From NCBI GenBank assembly GCA_963921935.1, contig OY998176.1, positions 178,122,445-178,186,444 of the forward strand: a stretch of DNA of 64,000 nt. Direction: 5' to 3'. The notes under the pieces were generated by a model, which was not told where the DNA came from, searched no databases, and worked only from the letters and a program-made list of their open reading frames with translations. Below are positions 22,191-32,509 of the stretch, in pieces. Source of the stretch: Galeruca laticollis. Lineage: Eukaryota > Arthropoda > Insecta > Coleoptera > Chrysomelidae. The first letter of the stretch is position 1. Every line of letters starts with the position of its first letter. A program made the position numbers and the translations under genes.

Positions 22191-24421
22191 CTAGGAGATT
22201 ACTTAACAGGTTAGGATACGAATTGTTAAATATTGAAATCAATGTTAATCAAAAGTTGATTGTTACTCTTGAAAACAATCTCTCTAATTTGAAAATTGAT
22301 ATAATTAATAACACAAATGAATTCATTTGCAATAATTTCATTCCTAAACAGTTGAGACACTATAATAGATGTTTTCATAATATTAAGAGAAAAAACATAA
22401 ATAAATTTAATAACTTGAGAGATGAGTGGTACGGTACATTTCTTAAGACAAAGCCCTCTTGGATTAAGAACCTTTCTAATGTGAGTATCCCTCCTAATGT
22501 AGATAAGTTTCTGTCGTTAGGCCCTAAATTCAGTGTGTAACCTCAATTAGCTATAGATATACCAATTAAATCCATCCTCTCTGATATCGATTACATTTCT
22601 TCTCTAATTTCTGACGTTGAGAATAGAAGTCTTGCTGTTGCTAGGTCCATTAATGTTAATACTAATCATGCTCATAAAGATGATTGCCATCCATCTCCTT
22701 TTCGAAATTTGTTGTTTGAAGCAAGATGTTTCCTGAAAATGCACCCTGAGTTAATTGTTACTAAATCAGATAAGGGTAACGTGACGGTTGTTATGTTAAA
22801 GGAGGATTACCTCAAGTTATCTCAAGATATAGTCGACAATGATCCTTCCTATGTTCCCCTCTCGAGAGATCCTAGTAGGACGATTCAATCCAAATTCAAC
22901 ACTCTTGTTAAGAGATTATATAATAAGAGACAGATTGATGAGATCACGAAGAAAAAATTAACTTGTTATAACTATGTCATAGCAAAATTTTACACTCCTA
23001 AAATTCATAAGCCTACCTTGGCAATGAGACCTATTGTCGCTTCTATCAACTCTCCTACTGAGTTTGTTGCCTCTTTCCTCACAGATATCTTGACTAAGGC
23101 ATATAGTAATGAGAAAGAGTATTTCATTAAGGACTCCTTGCAGGTTTTTGAGTTATTTAACAGAAGGACTCTTCCACAAGACCATGTTTTGGTCAGTCTG
23201 GATGTGGTTTAACTTTTTAGCAATGTTTATTTACAAGCAGTTATACGTTCAGTTCACGAACACTGGCCATCCATTAGTGCGGTGTGTAATATTGATATTG
23301 ACATGTTCATTGACATGATTGAATTCCTGTTCAGTTCTACCTGCTTTTCTTTTAATAATAAATTTTACAAACAGACTTCTGGTACTCCTATGGGAGCTGG
23401 TATTTCTCCGATATTAGCGTGCTATGTAATGGATGATCTGTTGGACGTGGTCCTTCCGGTACTTCCTTTTAATATACCTTTCATCAATAAATATGTAGAT
23501 GATATAATCCTGGCTTGCCCTGTGGACTCCACCCAAGATCTCCTTTTCACCTTTAATAGCTATGATCCTTATATTCAGTTTACTCTCGAAACAGAAAACT
23601 CTAACATGGCTGTCCCCTTTTTAGATACTTTATGGACTAGGTCTCCTGAAAATGTGATTATAATTGATTGGTATAGAAAACAAAGTAGCTCTGGGAGATA
23701 TCTCAACTACAATTCTTACCATAAATTTAGCATAAAGGTTAACTTGGTTAAACAAATGACAGCTAGAGTTATGAACCTCTCTAACCCTATATTTAGAAAT
23801 AAGAATCGTGATATTCTCTTCAATTTGTTCCTGGACAATTCCTATCCAAAACAGTTACTAAGAAAGATCATCTTCAACACGTCTTCTGTTTAGTCACATA
23901 CTTCAATACAATCAATTGACGCAGCAGGTGCAGCTGAGTTGGATCCTCTCTCGGCCTCTAGAACGATTCCTTCCGTTTTAACGGTTTCTCTGCCTTATAT
24001 AAGGGAAATTACGCCCAGACTTACTAGGATTTTTTCACAAAACTTACAGAATGTTAGGTTTGCCTGCAGGAGTTCCTTGATTGTTGAGTCAATTTATAGT
24101 CCTTTGAAAGACAAGATACCTATCGTGGATTGTAGTAATGTTGTTTATAAGCTGTGTTGTAACAGTTGCGGCCTCTCATGTATTGGTCAAACCTCTCAAA
24201 AAATTTCCAGCCGTGTATTCCTCCATAAAAGTGATATAGGGTTACATCCTGAAAGATGTTCTCTGGCTAATCATGTCTCCTCGTTGGATCATGTCATTGA
24301 TTTTGAAGGAGTTAAAATCCTTTCTCGTGAGAGAAGTTACAACAAAAGATTGTTTTTGGAAATGGCTTTCATCTTCCAAGAAGAACGTTGTATGAATAAG
24401 AAGACTGACATTCAGAATTAA
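21901..24421 (+). pseudogene. PLE-1, Penelope-like RT with GIY-YIG endonuclease
   Basis: N-terminal region at 21901-22194; then, after a frameshift at an (AC)n tract, frame 2 stays coherent to 24421 with in-frame stops at 22538, 23210 and 23891. RT blocks: TKSDKGNVTVVM (about 22758), AKFYTPKIHKPTLAMRPIV, a DVV*LF block, TSGTPMGAGISPILA (about 23368), then catalytic YVDDIILA (about 23491). The GIY-YIG part: VVYKLCCNSCGLSCIGQTSQ (about 24143-24200), then ERSYNKRLFLEM, typical of the PLE C-terminus. An intact PLE cuts target DNA with GIY-YIG and copies its RNA there. Three stops and a shift make this copy dead. Confidence 0.9.
22147..22189 (+). repeat. (AC)n microsatellite inside PLE-1
   Basis: About 21 CA dinucleotides within the PLE-1 N-terminal coding region. 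It encodes a Thr-His run and accompanies the frame change. Confidence 0.95.
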
Positions 24422-24477
24422 AGTAGTCTCTACTCCCTCCTCCTAACACTTGATAAGCACAATTGTCTTCATATTGA

Positions 24478-24478
24478 T

Positions 24479-24515
<37 letters not shown>

Positions 24516-24612
24516 TTGATAATACTCACTAGTTTCCTACTTGTGTCATCATGGTAGGTGTTCCCCCTTTATTAGAAGATCCATAATAATATTAATAATA
24601 ATAATAAATAAC
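24478..24612 (+). repeat. (AAT)n microsatellites after PLE-1
   Basis: Two runs of AAT/TAA triplets (24478-24515 and about 24585-24607) shortly after the PLE-1 stop. Confidence 0.85.
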
Positions 24613-24615
24613 ATC

Positions 24616-24949
24616 AATAATCACGTATTAATTCACGTTAATGTGAATTTCATTGGAGTGATATTTCACAACAGTTCCATAATTTTGGTAACACCCCGGT
24701 ATTCTCTTGAAAGTTTCAATTCGATTGTTTTAGTGTCTCGCGTCATTGCAAAGATTGATTCTTTTCATTCATTTAGTAATGATGAATGCTGTACTTAACC
24801 TGACATTTTCAGTTTCCGCCATTATTCTCACAAGTCCGCGTGGGTGTGTGGATTCTCGATTTTTAATGTTTTACCTTTTTACTTTTTAATAATGTTTTAA
24901 ATTTGAGCCAGTAGTAGGCAAATGTATTGCCGACTGGACCTATTTCTAT
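24616..24949. other. no recognisable gene
   Basis: AT-rich stretch between microsatellites and a PLE tail. The open frame 24541-24798 begins in microsatellite sequence and shows no domain. Confidence 0.4.
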
Positions 24950-25084
24950 AATGACTTGCTGTTTTACACATTTCCTGTATTCAAGATCTATTATGATGTA
25001 AATAAAGATTTGCGAAAGCTTGGAGAATTGAATAGTGTATTTTTTCCTCTTTTGCTGCAATCCCCAATAAGATATTCTCCAATT

Positions 25085-25090
<6 letters not shown>
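24950..25090 (+). repeat. PLE tail fragment with degenerate hammerhead-like core
   Basis: The plus strand reads ATGATGTAAATAAAGATTTG, then CGAAAGCTTGGAGAATTGAA, and ends in GCTGCAATCCCC. The reverse complement is homologous to 32545-32640, where a hammerhead core is intact. Here the CTGATGA box carries two substitutions, while the GAAA box (25014-25017) is kept. These are typical noncoding termini of Penelope-like elements. Confidence 0.6.

Positions 25091-25122
<32 letters not shown>
25088..25122. repeat. (TA)n microsatellite
   Basis: About 17 TA dinucleotides. Confidence 0.95.
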
Positions 25123-25123
<1 letters not shown>

Positions 25124-25216
25124 TATAATATTCTCTTTTAAAATGTAGTAGTGGTGCATTTTAAAACCAAAATGTGTTTCTTCAGGAGGGATTTAAGCTA
25201 AGTATCAATTTCAATG

Positions 25217-25522
25217 TGTTCGTGAGATGTGTGTCGGAATAAAAGTCGTCAAGTGAAATTATTGAATTGAAACTATATTACAAAAATTAAATAAAACTAA
25301 GATTGTACACAGATGAAACGAGTTCTCTTCTCAGCGTCTTATAACATAATGTCGAAAAATGTGCCCTTAAAACAGGTATAACAGATACAATAAGGGTGGT
25401 TTAACCATTTTACTACAGATGCTGTCCAGATGGCACAAATATTTATGACTCTGCTTTCTGTAGAATGATTTAGTATAATGGCAAATATATAATGAATGTT
25501 AAGTAACTAACAAGTGTGAACA
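25217..25522 (-). repeat. BEL-1 3' LTR
   Basis: 306 bp, same as 31828-32133 except two substitutions (about 25266 and about 25429). On the minus strand it is preceded by a G-rich tract (GGCTGGGGGCA, complement of 25523-25533) that would serve as polypurine primer. Confidence 0.93.
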
Positions 25523-25819
25523 TGCCCCCAGCCTTGGCAAAATTTGCCGAAAAGAAGAGTACAAAAAAAACATACACTTATGACAATGAAATAAATAAAA
25601 TTGTTGTATGAATAGTAAATATAGATAAAAGTAGTACCTAATAATAAAAAGTAACACAGATTTCTTCTTGCAAACACAAGCAATATCATTAATCTCGACA
25701 ATAGCATCATGAAGTGATTTCTAATATTTAAATTTAACATGGTATAAAAATCACACTCAAACTACCTAATGCTAACTTATATGCCTAAGAGTCTGAAAAT
25801 TTTAAAACTGTTTTCTGCT

Positions 25820-28800
25820 TTAATTATTGTCTATATCATCGTTCACGGGTAACGGACATATTTTTGAAAATGAACGTGTTATAATTCCACCAGAAGTTTT
25901 AATTTTAAAAACACGCGCTACACCGTCGTTACCACATATCACTTCACTAACGCGACCAAGTTTCCACTTCATGGGTGGCAAATTGTCCTCTTTAATAAGG
26001 ACTAGATGATCTTCGGCGACCTTATCACCTTTGTTAGTAACCCACTTGGTTCTCTTCTGCAACTCAGAGATATACTCCTTGTTCCACCTTTCCCACATAT
26101 GTTGTGATAATTTTTGCGTCAGTTGATAGCGTGATAGTCGATTTATAGGGATGCTTGTAAATTGTGGGTCGCTTGATGTGGTTATAGGGCGACCAATAAG
26201 AAAGTGGGCGGGCGTTAGAGCGGTGTAATCGTTGGGGTCGGTGGATAACGGCGTCAATGGCCTCGAATTTATTATTGCCTCAATCTGCGTTAATAACGAG
26301 TAGAATTCTTCATAAGTAAGGTGCGCATTTGATAGAACTCTTTTAAGGTGATGTTTGATTAATTTGACACCCGCTTCCCAAAGACCCCCAAAATGAGGTG
26401 AATATGGAGGTGAGAATTTCCAATCTATCTCGTCTTTGGACAATGAGTCAATAATTGATGATTTGTTTGATTTTAGAAATGTACTAAGCTCTTTAAAATC
26501 CGTACTTGCAGACACAAAATTTCTACCATTATCCGAAAAAATTTGCCTGGGCTTTCCCCTACGTGAGATAAATCGCTTTAGTGCCAACAAAAATGTTTCC
26601 TTGGATAGATCCGTAACAAGTTCAATATGGACCGCCTTAGTGCTAAAGCACACAAATATGCAAATATAACCCTTTGTTAATTTGGAACCGCGCCCCTTTC
26701 GGTCTCGAATTAAGTACGGCCCTGCGTAATCAACTCCGCTTACTGCAAATGGTGGTCCAGGTAGGAGGCGCTGAGCAGGTAGATTACCCATGATGGGCTG
26801 TATGCCCTTCGGTTTAGCGTGAAAGCAAATTGTGCACCTACGAACTATGCGCCTAGCTAAATCCCTGCCTCTTACCGGCCAATAGTTTTCTCTAATGTTG
26901 GCTAAAAGTAATTGCGGCCCGGCATGATATAAATTTTGGTGATAGTAATTAAAAATTAGTCTCGTCAGTTTATGATTAGATGAAATGATGATTGGATGCC
27001 TTTTATCGTAGGTAAAATCCGAATTTTGCAGACGACCCCCCACGCGAAGAATACCTTCTTTGTCGATAAACGGAGATAAATTTGTAATGTTGCTTGAATT
27101 TTTAAGAGAAGTTTTGTTCGTTAAAATTTGTATCTCATTGTAAAAGCTTTCACCTTGTGCAGCCTTTAAAACGTAACGAAATGCTTGATTAATTTCATCG
27201 ACTACAAGTGGCCCGAAATTGCGTTGATCCCTTTTGACCTTACAATTGTTAATAAACCGAAAAACATATGCCGCACTTCTTTTCAACCTAAGTAAATTTG
27301 GAAAGTTTTTTATTAAAAATAAATCGCCTTCTGTGTGTAGAACGAATGATGATATATGATTTTTCATATCAGGAATTTCCTTTGGCGGCGTCAGTTCCAA
27401 AAAAGGCCACCTATCGCGGGACTCGGTTAGCCATTTAGGACCATGCCACCAAAGGCTAAATCGTAATAAATTTTCAAACGAGACGCCCCTGGATAATAAA
27501 TCGGCGGGATTATCCGAAGTAGGTACATGCCGCCACTGTGCAAAAGAAATAGATTCTTGAATTTCGTTAACCCGATTACTAACAAATGTTTTAAATTGAT
27601 TTGCTGGTTTTTTTAACCAACACAGAACTATGGTAGAGTCCGTCCATAAAAAGCAATTATTAAATTTTATTTTTAAGGAATTAAGTACCTTTTTTGCTAA
27701 TCTAGAAGTAACTAATGCCCCACAGAGTTCCAAGCGAGGTAATGTTACCGGTTTTAAAGGGGCGACTTTACTTTTAGCGCATAACAAATGAGAGTGTGTT
27801 TTATTATTTTCATCAGTAGAGACAATATAAATGCATCCTCCATACGCCTTTTCGCTGGCGTCCGCAAATCCATGCAATTCAATGTTCGTATAATTATGTA
27901 ATTTCACCAGTCGTTTGATTTTAAGATTATTTAAAATGGGAAGCTGTCGTCTTAAATTAATAAATGTTGTTTTAATATGAGCCGGGACCGGTTCGTCCCA
28001 TGAAATGTGTTCCAGCCATAACTTTTGAAGCATTATTTTAAATGTAGTTATACACGGCATGAGGAGCCCTAATGGGTCAAACACTTGTGAAATATCGGAT
28101 AGTATGCGACGCTTTGTTATTTTTTCGTTTTCTTTGAATACAGTGAAGGGACTGATGCTGTAAAGTAATAAATCTTGATGAGGAGACCATAAAAGCCCCA
28201 ACGTTTTGGAGTTTTCGTTCTCACCAAAACTTAATATTGCAGATGTGCATGGACCGTCACTAATGTTTTTTAGTATCTCAGGACTATTAGAATAAAACTT
28301 TCTCAACGGAAAACCTCCTTTTTGTAGAGCCTCAGTTATTTTGTGACATGCCTCCTGAGCCTCTTTGACCGAATCAAAACCTGTTAATAAATCGTCCACG
28401 TAAAAATCATTAAGTATGATATTTGAAATATTAAGATTAATGTTAGAATAGTCCAAACCTAAGGTGTGTAGACATTTAATCGCGAGGTATGATGAACATT
28501 TCATACCGTAAGTGACGGTTGTGCATTGATAAGCCTTTAATGGCTCGGCGGGAGAATCGCGCCAAAGAATACATTGTAATGTTTGTTGGTTTTCTTGGAC
28601 CAAAATCTGGCGGTACATTTTCTCAATGTCCGCACTTATGACGTATGTGTGCAATCGAAATCTTAATAAAAGGGATAATAAATCGTCTTGCAGGGTGGGA
28701 CCGGCCATTTGTAGGTCATTAAGAGAGAGTCCTGAGGATGTCGCTGCGGAGCAATCAAAAACAACTCGAAGACGCGTAGTGGATGAGCTTTCTTTTAAAA

Positions 28801-29389
28801 TACTATGATGGGGCATAAAGTAGAATTGTTTGTGTGGCGCATTAAGAGGATCCAGACACCCTATTTCTTTCATGTGTCCGAGCTTAATGTATTCATGTAT
28901 AAAGTCAGTGTAAAGTTGCCTTGATTTAGGGTTGGATTCTAGTTTTCTTTCTAAGTTAAAAAATCGTTTTCTTGCAAGGTGATAGGAATCGCCTAATTTG
29001 TCGGTGGGTTCCTTAAATGGGAGAGCTACTACGAATTTGCCATTGGAGTGTCGTCGCGTAGTTTCGTGAAAATGTTGTTCGCAGGAAATTTCTTCCTTTG
29101 ATAAGATTCGTTTTTCAACGATCTCCTCTAATTCCCAAAATCGCGCTAATTGATTTTGAATCTGAGCCTCGGTCGACGCTGTTAAGAAATTGCAGCTTAC
29201 TTCGTTGCGCGCTGAAAATGGTGCTGAATACGGGCCTGCTATAATCCAACCGAGTACCGTTTGGTGCACTATCGGCTTATTTTTACCTAAACTAAAAGTA
29301 TTTTGACCCAAGAGGCTCCAAAATAAGTCACTACCGATGAGGATATCGATTTTTCGGGGTTTAGAAAACATATGGTCGGCTAATGGCAA
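25820..29389 (-). CDS. pol: BEL-1 Pol: protease end, RT, RNase H, integrase
   Basis: Open frame of 1189 codons. Residues ~1-60 finish the Peptidase_A17 domain (DILIGSDLFW, TVLGWIIAGP). RT spans ~180-400, with LRVVFDCSAATSSGLSLNDL and catalytic FYVDDLLTG (~330). RNase H (LHGFADASEKAYGGCIY) starts ~510. The integrase has an HHCC region (NYYHQNLYHAGPQLL ... CTICFHAK), a core with GVDYAGPYLIRDRKG, IFSDNGRNF and PHFGGLWEAGVKLIKHHLKR, and a C-terminal PPMKWKLGRV block. All catalytic motifs look intact. The frame begins downstream of a one-base shift near 29490, so it would be fused to the gag-protease frame by frameshift or is a mutated copy. Confidence 0.93.
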   Translation of the reverse strand: MPLADHMFSKPRKIDILIGSDLFWSLLGQNTFSLGKNKPIVHQTVLGWIIAGPYSAPFSARNEVSCNFLTASTEAQIQNQLARFWELEEIVEKRILSKEEISCEQHFHETTRRHSNGKFVVALPFKEPTDKLGDSYHLARKRFFNLERKLESNPKSRQLYTDFIHEYIKLGHMKEIGCLDPLNAPHKQFYFMPHHSILKESSSTTRLRVVFDCSAATSSGLSLNDLQMAGPTLQDDLLSLLLRFRLHTYVISADIEKMYRQILVQENQQTLQCILWRDSPAEPLKAYQCTTVTYGMKCSSYLAIKCLHTLGLDYSNINLNISNIILNDFYVDDLLTGFDSVKEAQEACHKITEALQKGGFPLRKFYSNSPEILKNISDGPCTSAILSFGENENSKTLGLLWSPHQDLLLYSISPFTVFKENEKITKRRILSDISQVFDPLGLLMPCITTFKIMLQKLWLEHISWDEPVPAHIKTTFINLRRQLPILNNLKIKRLVKLHNYTNIELHGFADASEKAYGGCIYIVSTDENNKTHSHLLCAKSKVAPLKPVTLPRLELCGALVTSRLAKKVLNSLKIKFNNCFLWTDSTIVLCWLKKPANQFKTFVSNRVNEIQESISFAQWRHVPTSDNPADLLSRGVSFENLLRFSLWWHGPKWLTESRDRWPFLELTPPKEIPDMKNHISSFVLHTEGDLFLIKNFPNLLRLKRSAAYVFRFINNCKVKRDQRNFGPLVVDEINQAFRYVLKAAQGESFYNEIQILTNKTSLKNSSNITNLSPFIDKEGILRVGGRLQNSDFTYDKRHPIIISSNHKLTRLIFNYYHQNLYHAGPQLLLANIRENYWPVRGRDLARRIVRRCTICFHAKPKGIQPIMGNLPAQRLLPGPPFAVSGVDYAGPYLIRDRKGRGSKLTKGYICIFVCFSTKAVHIELVTDLSKETFLLALKRFISRRGKPRQIFSDNGRNFVSASTDFKELSTFLKSNKSSIIDSLSKDEIDWKFSPPYSPHFGGLWEAGVKLIKHHLKRVLSNAHLTYEEFYSLLTQIEAIINSRPLTPLSTDPNDYTALTPAHFLIGRPITTSSDPQFTSIPINRLSRYQLTQKLSQHMWERWNKEYISELQKRTKWVTNKGDKVAEDHLVLIKEDNLPPMKWKLGRVSEVICGNDGVARVFKIKTSGGIITRSFSKICPLPVNDDIDNN

Positions 29390-29403
29390 ATGTTTTGGAA
29401 TAT

Positions 29404-30867
29404 TTAGATATTGTGAATTAAAGGGAACAGCAGGTATATAACCCGAAATGTGCGGAACAATAAAGCATCGTAATTGTGCGTTGAAGATATTTTTATATTA
29501 CACCTTTTCTCTAATTGGCAAGAAATATTTATTATGCCTGACACTGTCCAGTTGACCTGTTCCGATGAAATACCTAATTTATTATGCAATTCAGCAGATA
29601 TAAATGAACTTTGCGATCCACTATCTAAAAGTGCTCTAGCTGTATGCATTTTATTGTATTTGTCATACACGTTTATTAGAGCGGTTGATAAGACTACCTG
29701 GCCTTGCACTGCGATATTAGAAATGGAACAATTTGCTAATGAAGTAGATGGTTCGGTTGAGGTTGAAGCGACAAGGTTGGAGGTAGTTTCACGCGAGCGA
29801 TCACTGTTTTCAATGCGATGGCAATGTAATAGCGTGTGATGCCGCCCGTTACAAGTCTTACAGGAATTCATGTGACGACCAATTTTGTTGTCGTGGCCAG
29901 GTTTTAAACAATTAATGCATAATTGGGCATTTTTAGCCCTTTCATATTTTTCAGTGGGAGATAAACTCATAAACTCTGTGCAGTTATATATGACATGAGA
30001 ATTTTTACATATAGTGCAAAACGGGTTTTGATTCGATTTACTATGAGGTTTGTTGGTGTTAGAAGTGTGCTTGTTTGAATAATTTGATGCTTGATGAGAA
30101 GAATAATAACCGCGTGTATGATTGAACGTGCCTCTGGAATTATTATTAAATGAATTATTATTATTATGAGCCTTTTTGTCAGCTTGGTTAGTTCCTAATG
30201 TTTCCAATAAATCGGCGCGCGGTTTTAAGAATGTCTTGAGATCATTAAATGAAGGTACCTCTTTATTGGCGTTTGATTTTGCGTTTTCCCATTCGCGTAA
30301 TGTGGACGAATCTAATTTGGTGGTTATAAGGTGAATTAATAATACATCCCAGTGATCTGTTTGTTGTCCCATTTGCTTAAGAGAATGTAAGTGTTTAGAG
30401 TATGTGTCGATTAAATTGCGTAATTTGTAGGAGGATTCTTTATGCATGGTTTCTAGGTTGAAAAGTGATTTTACATGATTAAATACTAGAAGGCGCTTAT
30501 TGTCGTATCTTTCGCGAATAAGATTCCAAACCACAACATAATTGCTGCTTGTAAATTCAATCGAACGGATAACTTGGGCCGCACCCGATTCTAAAGATGA
30601 CCGTAAATAATGAAATTTTTTAATGCTATCCAAGGCCTCATTTTTATGCACTAATGATTCGAATAAATCCGCAAATTCTAACCAGTTTTGGTACGAGCCG
30701 TTAAATTTGGGAATCTCAATGGGTTTTAATTTTATACCTGCAAGTTTAAAACTATTGTTTTCGTAAGCGCTGTGTATAGGGTTGGTACTAACTAAATTGA
30801 AACTTGATGCATTGTCTGAAGATAAGGAAGAATCTTTTATGATATTTTTTGCTATTGCTATTTGCAT
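29404..30867 (-). CDS. gag: BEL-1 Gag and protease start
   Basis: Open 487-codon frame in the same frame as 30895-31149, separated by one stop. It holds the DUF1759-type capsid region (IPKFNGSYQNWLEF, IKKFHYLRSSL), Asn/Ser-rich linker, zinc knuckles (FCTICKNSHVIYNC; LCINCLKPGH; CKTCNGRHHTLLHC) and the retropepsin block ARALLDSGSQSSFIS. Near 29490 the conserved protease sequence moves to another frame, so the last ~25 residues before 29404 are out-of-frame. The Gag forms virus-like particles. No good ATG start is needed here if translation continues from 31149. Confidence 0.88.
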   Translation of the reverse strand: MQIAIAKNIIKDSSLSSDNASSFNLVSTNPIHSAYENNSFKLAGIKLKPIEIPKFNGSYQNWLEFADLFESLVHKNEALDSIKKFHYLRSSLESGAAQVIRSIEFTSSNYVVVWNLIRERYDNKRLLVFNHVKSLFNLETMHKESSYKLRNLIDTYSKHLHSLKQMGQQTDHWDVLLIHLITTKLDSSTLREWENAKSNANKEVPSFNDLKTFLKPRADLLETLGTNQADKKAHNNNNSFNNNSRGTFNHTRGYYSSHQASNYSNKHTSNTNKPHSKSNQNPFCTICKNSHVIYNCTEFMSLSPTEKYERAKNAQLCINCLKPGHDNKIGRHMNSCKTCNGRHHTLLHCHRIENSDRSRETTSNLVASTSTEPSTSLANCSISNIAVQGQVVLSTALINVYDKYNKMHTARALLDSGSQSSFISAELHNKLGISSEQVNWTVSGIINISCQLEKRCNIKISSTHNYDALLFRTFRVIYLLFPLIHNI

Positions 30868-30894
30868 GTGAAAGTTAGATTCAAATGTATCGCG

Positions 30895-31149
30895 CTATTC
30901 GTACTCAATTTCTAATAAATCTTCATCTGTTGTCTTTTCCTCAATCACACCCTGTATGTTCTCAAACTCAAAAATTATATTTTTTGAATGATTTAAACGT
31001 TCTTGCAGCGCTAAAAGGTCTACGTCCGCTAGAATCGCATTCGTTCCTTTAATGCCTGATAAATATTTCCCAAAATTAGTGAGCTTAGCTTTAATCGCGC
31101 CTCGCTTTCTTTTTAATTCTTCCAAAGAAAGAGACGTAATATCTGACAT
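30895..31149 (-). CDS. gag: BEL-1 Gag N-terminus, ends at an in-frame stop
   Basis: ATG at 31149 opens MSDITSLSLEELKRKRGAIK, a helical BEL Gag N-terminus similar in kind to BEL-2's start at 44325 (MADIAKNKRTALKAALTRFD). After 84 codons a TAG stop (about 30895-30897) interrupts; the same frame continues without another stop to 29404. This is the only stop in gag, so the copy is either inactivated by one mutation or uses stop readthrough. The first seems likelier since BEL elements usually have one uninterrupted frame. Confidence 0.8.
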   Translation of the reverse strand: MSDITSLSLEELKRKRGAIKAKLTNFGKYLSGIKGTNAILADVDLLALQERLNHSKNIIFEFENIQGVIEEKTTDEDLLEIEYE

Positions 31150-31200
31150 TTTGCGAATATTTAAATATAATGAACAAAAAACAAAATGTAGTAAATGATG

Positions 31201-31455
31201 AATTGTGATCAGTAAATGTATGAAATAGCTTATGTTATGATTATGTTAATTTTGTATGTAAATTGTCAACAAGAACTAAATAATGAATTGTGATGTGTAA
31301 ATGTATGAAATAGCTTATGTTATGATTATGTTAATTTTGTATGTAAATTCTCAATAAGAAGTAAATAATGAATTGTGATGTGTAAATGTATGAAATCGAT
31401 TATTTTATGATTATGTTAAATTTGGTAGAAAATTGATTGCACAACCTTAGCTTTA
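31201..31455. repeat. 85-bp tandem repeat in BEL-1 leader
   Basis: The block AATTGTGAT ... GTAAATGTATGAAAT recurs at 31201, 31286 and 31371 (period 85), about 2.9 units, with few differences between the first two. It lies between the gag start and the primer site, in the 5' untranslated leader. Confidence 0.88.
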
Positions 31456-31808
31456 GAAAACTCTCGTTACAAACACATATTTAAAACAATAACAAATTAG
31501 CACTAATGATTGTATGAGAGGAACGACCTCACCTGATGATTTCCGATGCAGTTGGAAACTTGTTGCTTTTAGGCTTCGTGCTTCTAGGATCCACTTACAA
31601 ATTTGATGAAGTAATCCTTTACAGTTGCGTTATGGTGTAATGTCCGGGAATTCCGGATATGCTTGCGTTGTGCACTCGCGTAAGACACTACCTTCACTTT
31701 CGTCTTTGGTTACACGCACGAAAACTTTTCGGCGATTGACGATTTCAACTTTTAATTGTTTACGCGAGTAATCACTTGTTTTGTTTTTCACTTGTATTCG
31801 ACAAGATC
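31456..31808 (-). other. BEL-1 leader, no gene
   Basis: Untranslated leader between the 85-bp repeats and the primer binding site. The minus-strand open frame at 31630-31863 crosses into the LTR and shows no domain, so I do not call it. Confidence 0.5.
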
Positions 31809-31826
31809 CGGCTTCGGAGGACCAAT
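31806..31826 (-). promoter_or_regulatory. BEL-1 primer binding site
   Basis: On the minus strand TTGGTCCTCCGAAGCCGGAT follows the 5' LTR end by one or two bases. The TTGGTCCT..CGA.CCGGAT pattern recurs at the same place in BEL/Pao elements; BEL-2 has a related site. Confidence 0.75.
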
Positions 31827-31827
31827 A

Positions 31828-32133
31828 TGTTCGTGAGATGTGTGTCGGAATAAAAGTCGTCAAGTGAAATTAATGAATTGAAACTATATTACAAAAATTA
31901 AATAAAACTAAGATTGTACACAGATGAAACGAGTTCTCTTCTCAGCGTCTTATAACATAATGTCGAAAAATGTGCCCTTAAAACAGGTATAACAGATACA
32001 ATAAGGGTGGTTTAACCATTTTACTACAAATGCTGTCCAGATGGCACAAATATTTATGACTCTGCTTTCTGTAGAATGATTTAGTATAATGGCAAATATA
32101 TAATGAATGTTAAGTAACTAACAAGTGTGAACA
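31828..32133 (-). repeat. BEL-1 5' LTR
   Basis: 306 bp; near-identical to the 3' LTR. In element orientation it starts TGTTCACACTTG at 32133 and ends CGAACA at 31828. Confidence 0.93.
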
Positions 32134-32249
32134 CAATGTTTATTTTAAACTCAATTTTTCATTTATCTGATTTTATTTTATTTCAATGTCGAGGCATTGG
32201 TTTTTGATTTTGATAGAAGTTATAAGTGATTGCTATGTATCCTGTTTTC

Positions 32250-32400
32250 TTTGATTTCCAATGATTCTACCATACAACCTTGAAAAAGAAAGAAAAAGTC
32301 TTCCGAAAGCGCTCGGTTTCGTATAACAAGAATTTTTAACATTATTTAGGCTGCAATCCCCGTGATATTTCCAATTTTATTTGTTGATAGTTCAGCCGTG
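32250..32400 (+). repeat. PLE tail fragment (plus strand)
   Basis: Contains CTTCCGAAAGCGCTCGGTTT (about 32310-32329), the PLE-type GAAA box, and then GGCTGCAATCCCCGTGATAT, the same end motif seen at 25054-25064. No clear CTGATGA box upstream, so any ribozyme here is degenerate. Confidence 0.5.
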
Positions 32401-32408
32401 ACTACTTG

Positions 32409-32508
<100 letters not shown>

Positions 32509-32509
32509 A

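Larger units (their letters stand above)
25217..32133 (-). mobile_element. BEL-1, nearly intact BEL/Pao retrotransposon
   Basis: 306-bp LTRs at 25217-25522 and 31828-32133 (in element orientation TGTTCACACTTG ... CTCACGAACA) differ at only two visible positions. CAATG flanks both ends (25212-25216 and 32134-32138), a 5-bp target duplication. The internal region on the minus strand holds gag, protease, RT, RNase H and integrase in BEL order. The near-identical LTRs indicate a recent insertion. Confidence 0.95.

Noticed and set aside
24863..25159. Minus-strand 98-codon open frame
   Set aside because: Crosses a TA microsatellite (Ile-Tyr run) and a PLE tail; no domain.
29474..29839. 121-codon plus-strand open frame
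   Set aside because: Antisense shadow of the BEL-1 gag-protease frame.
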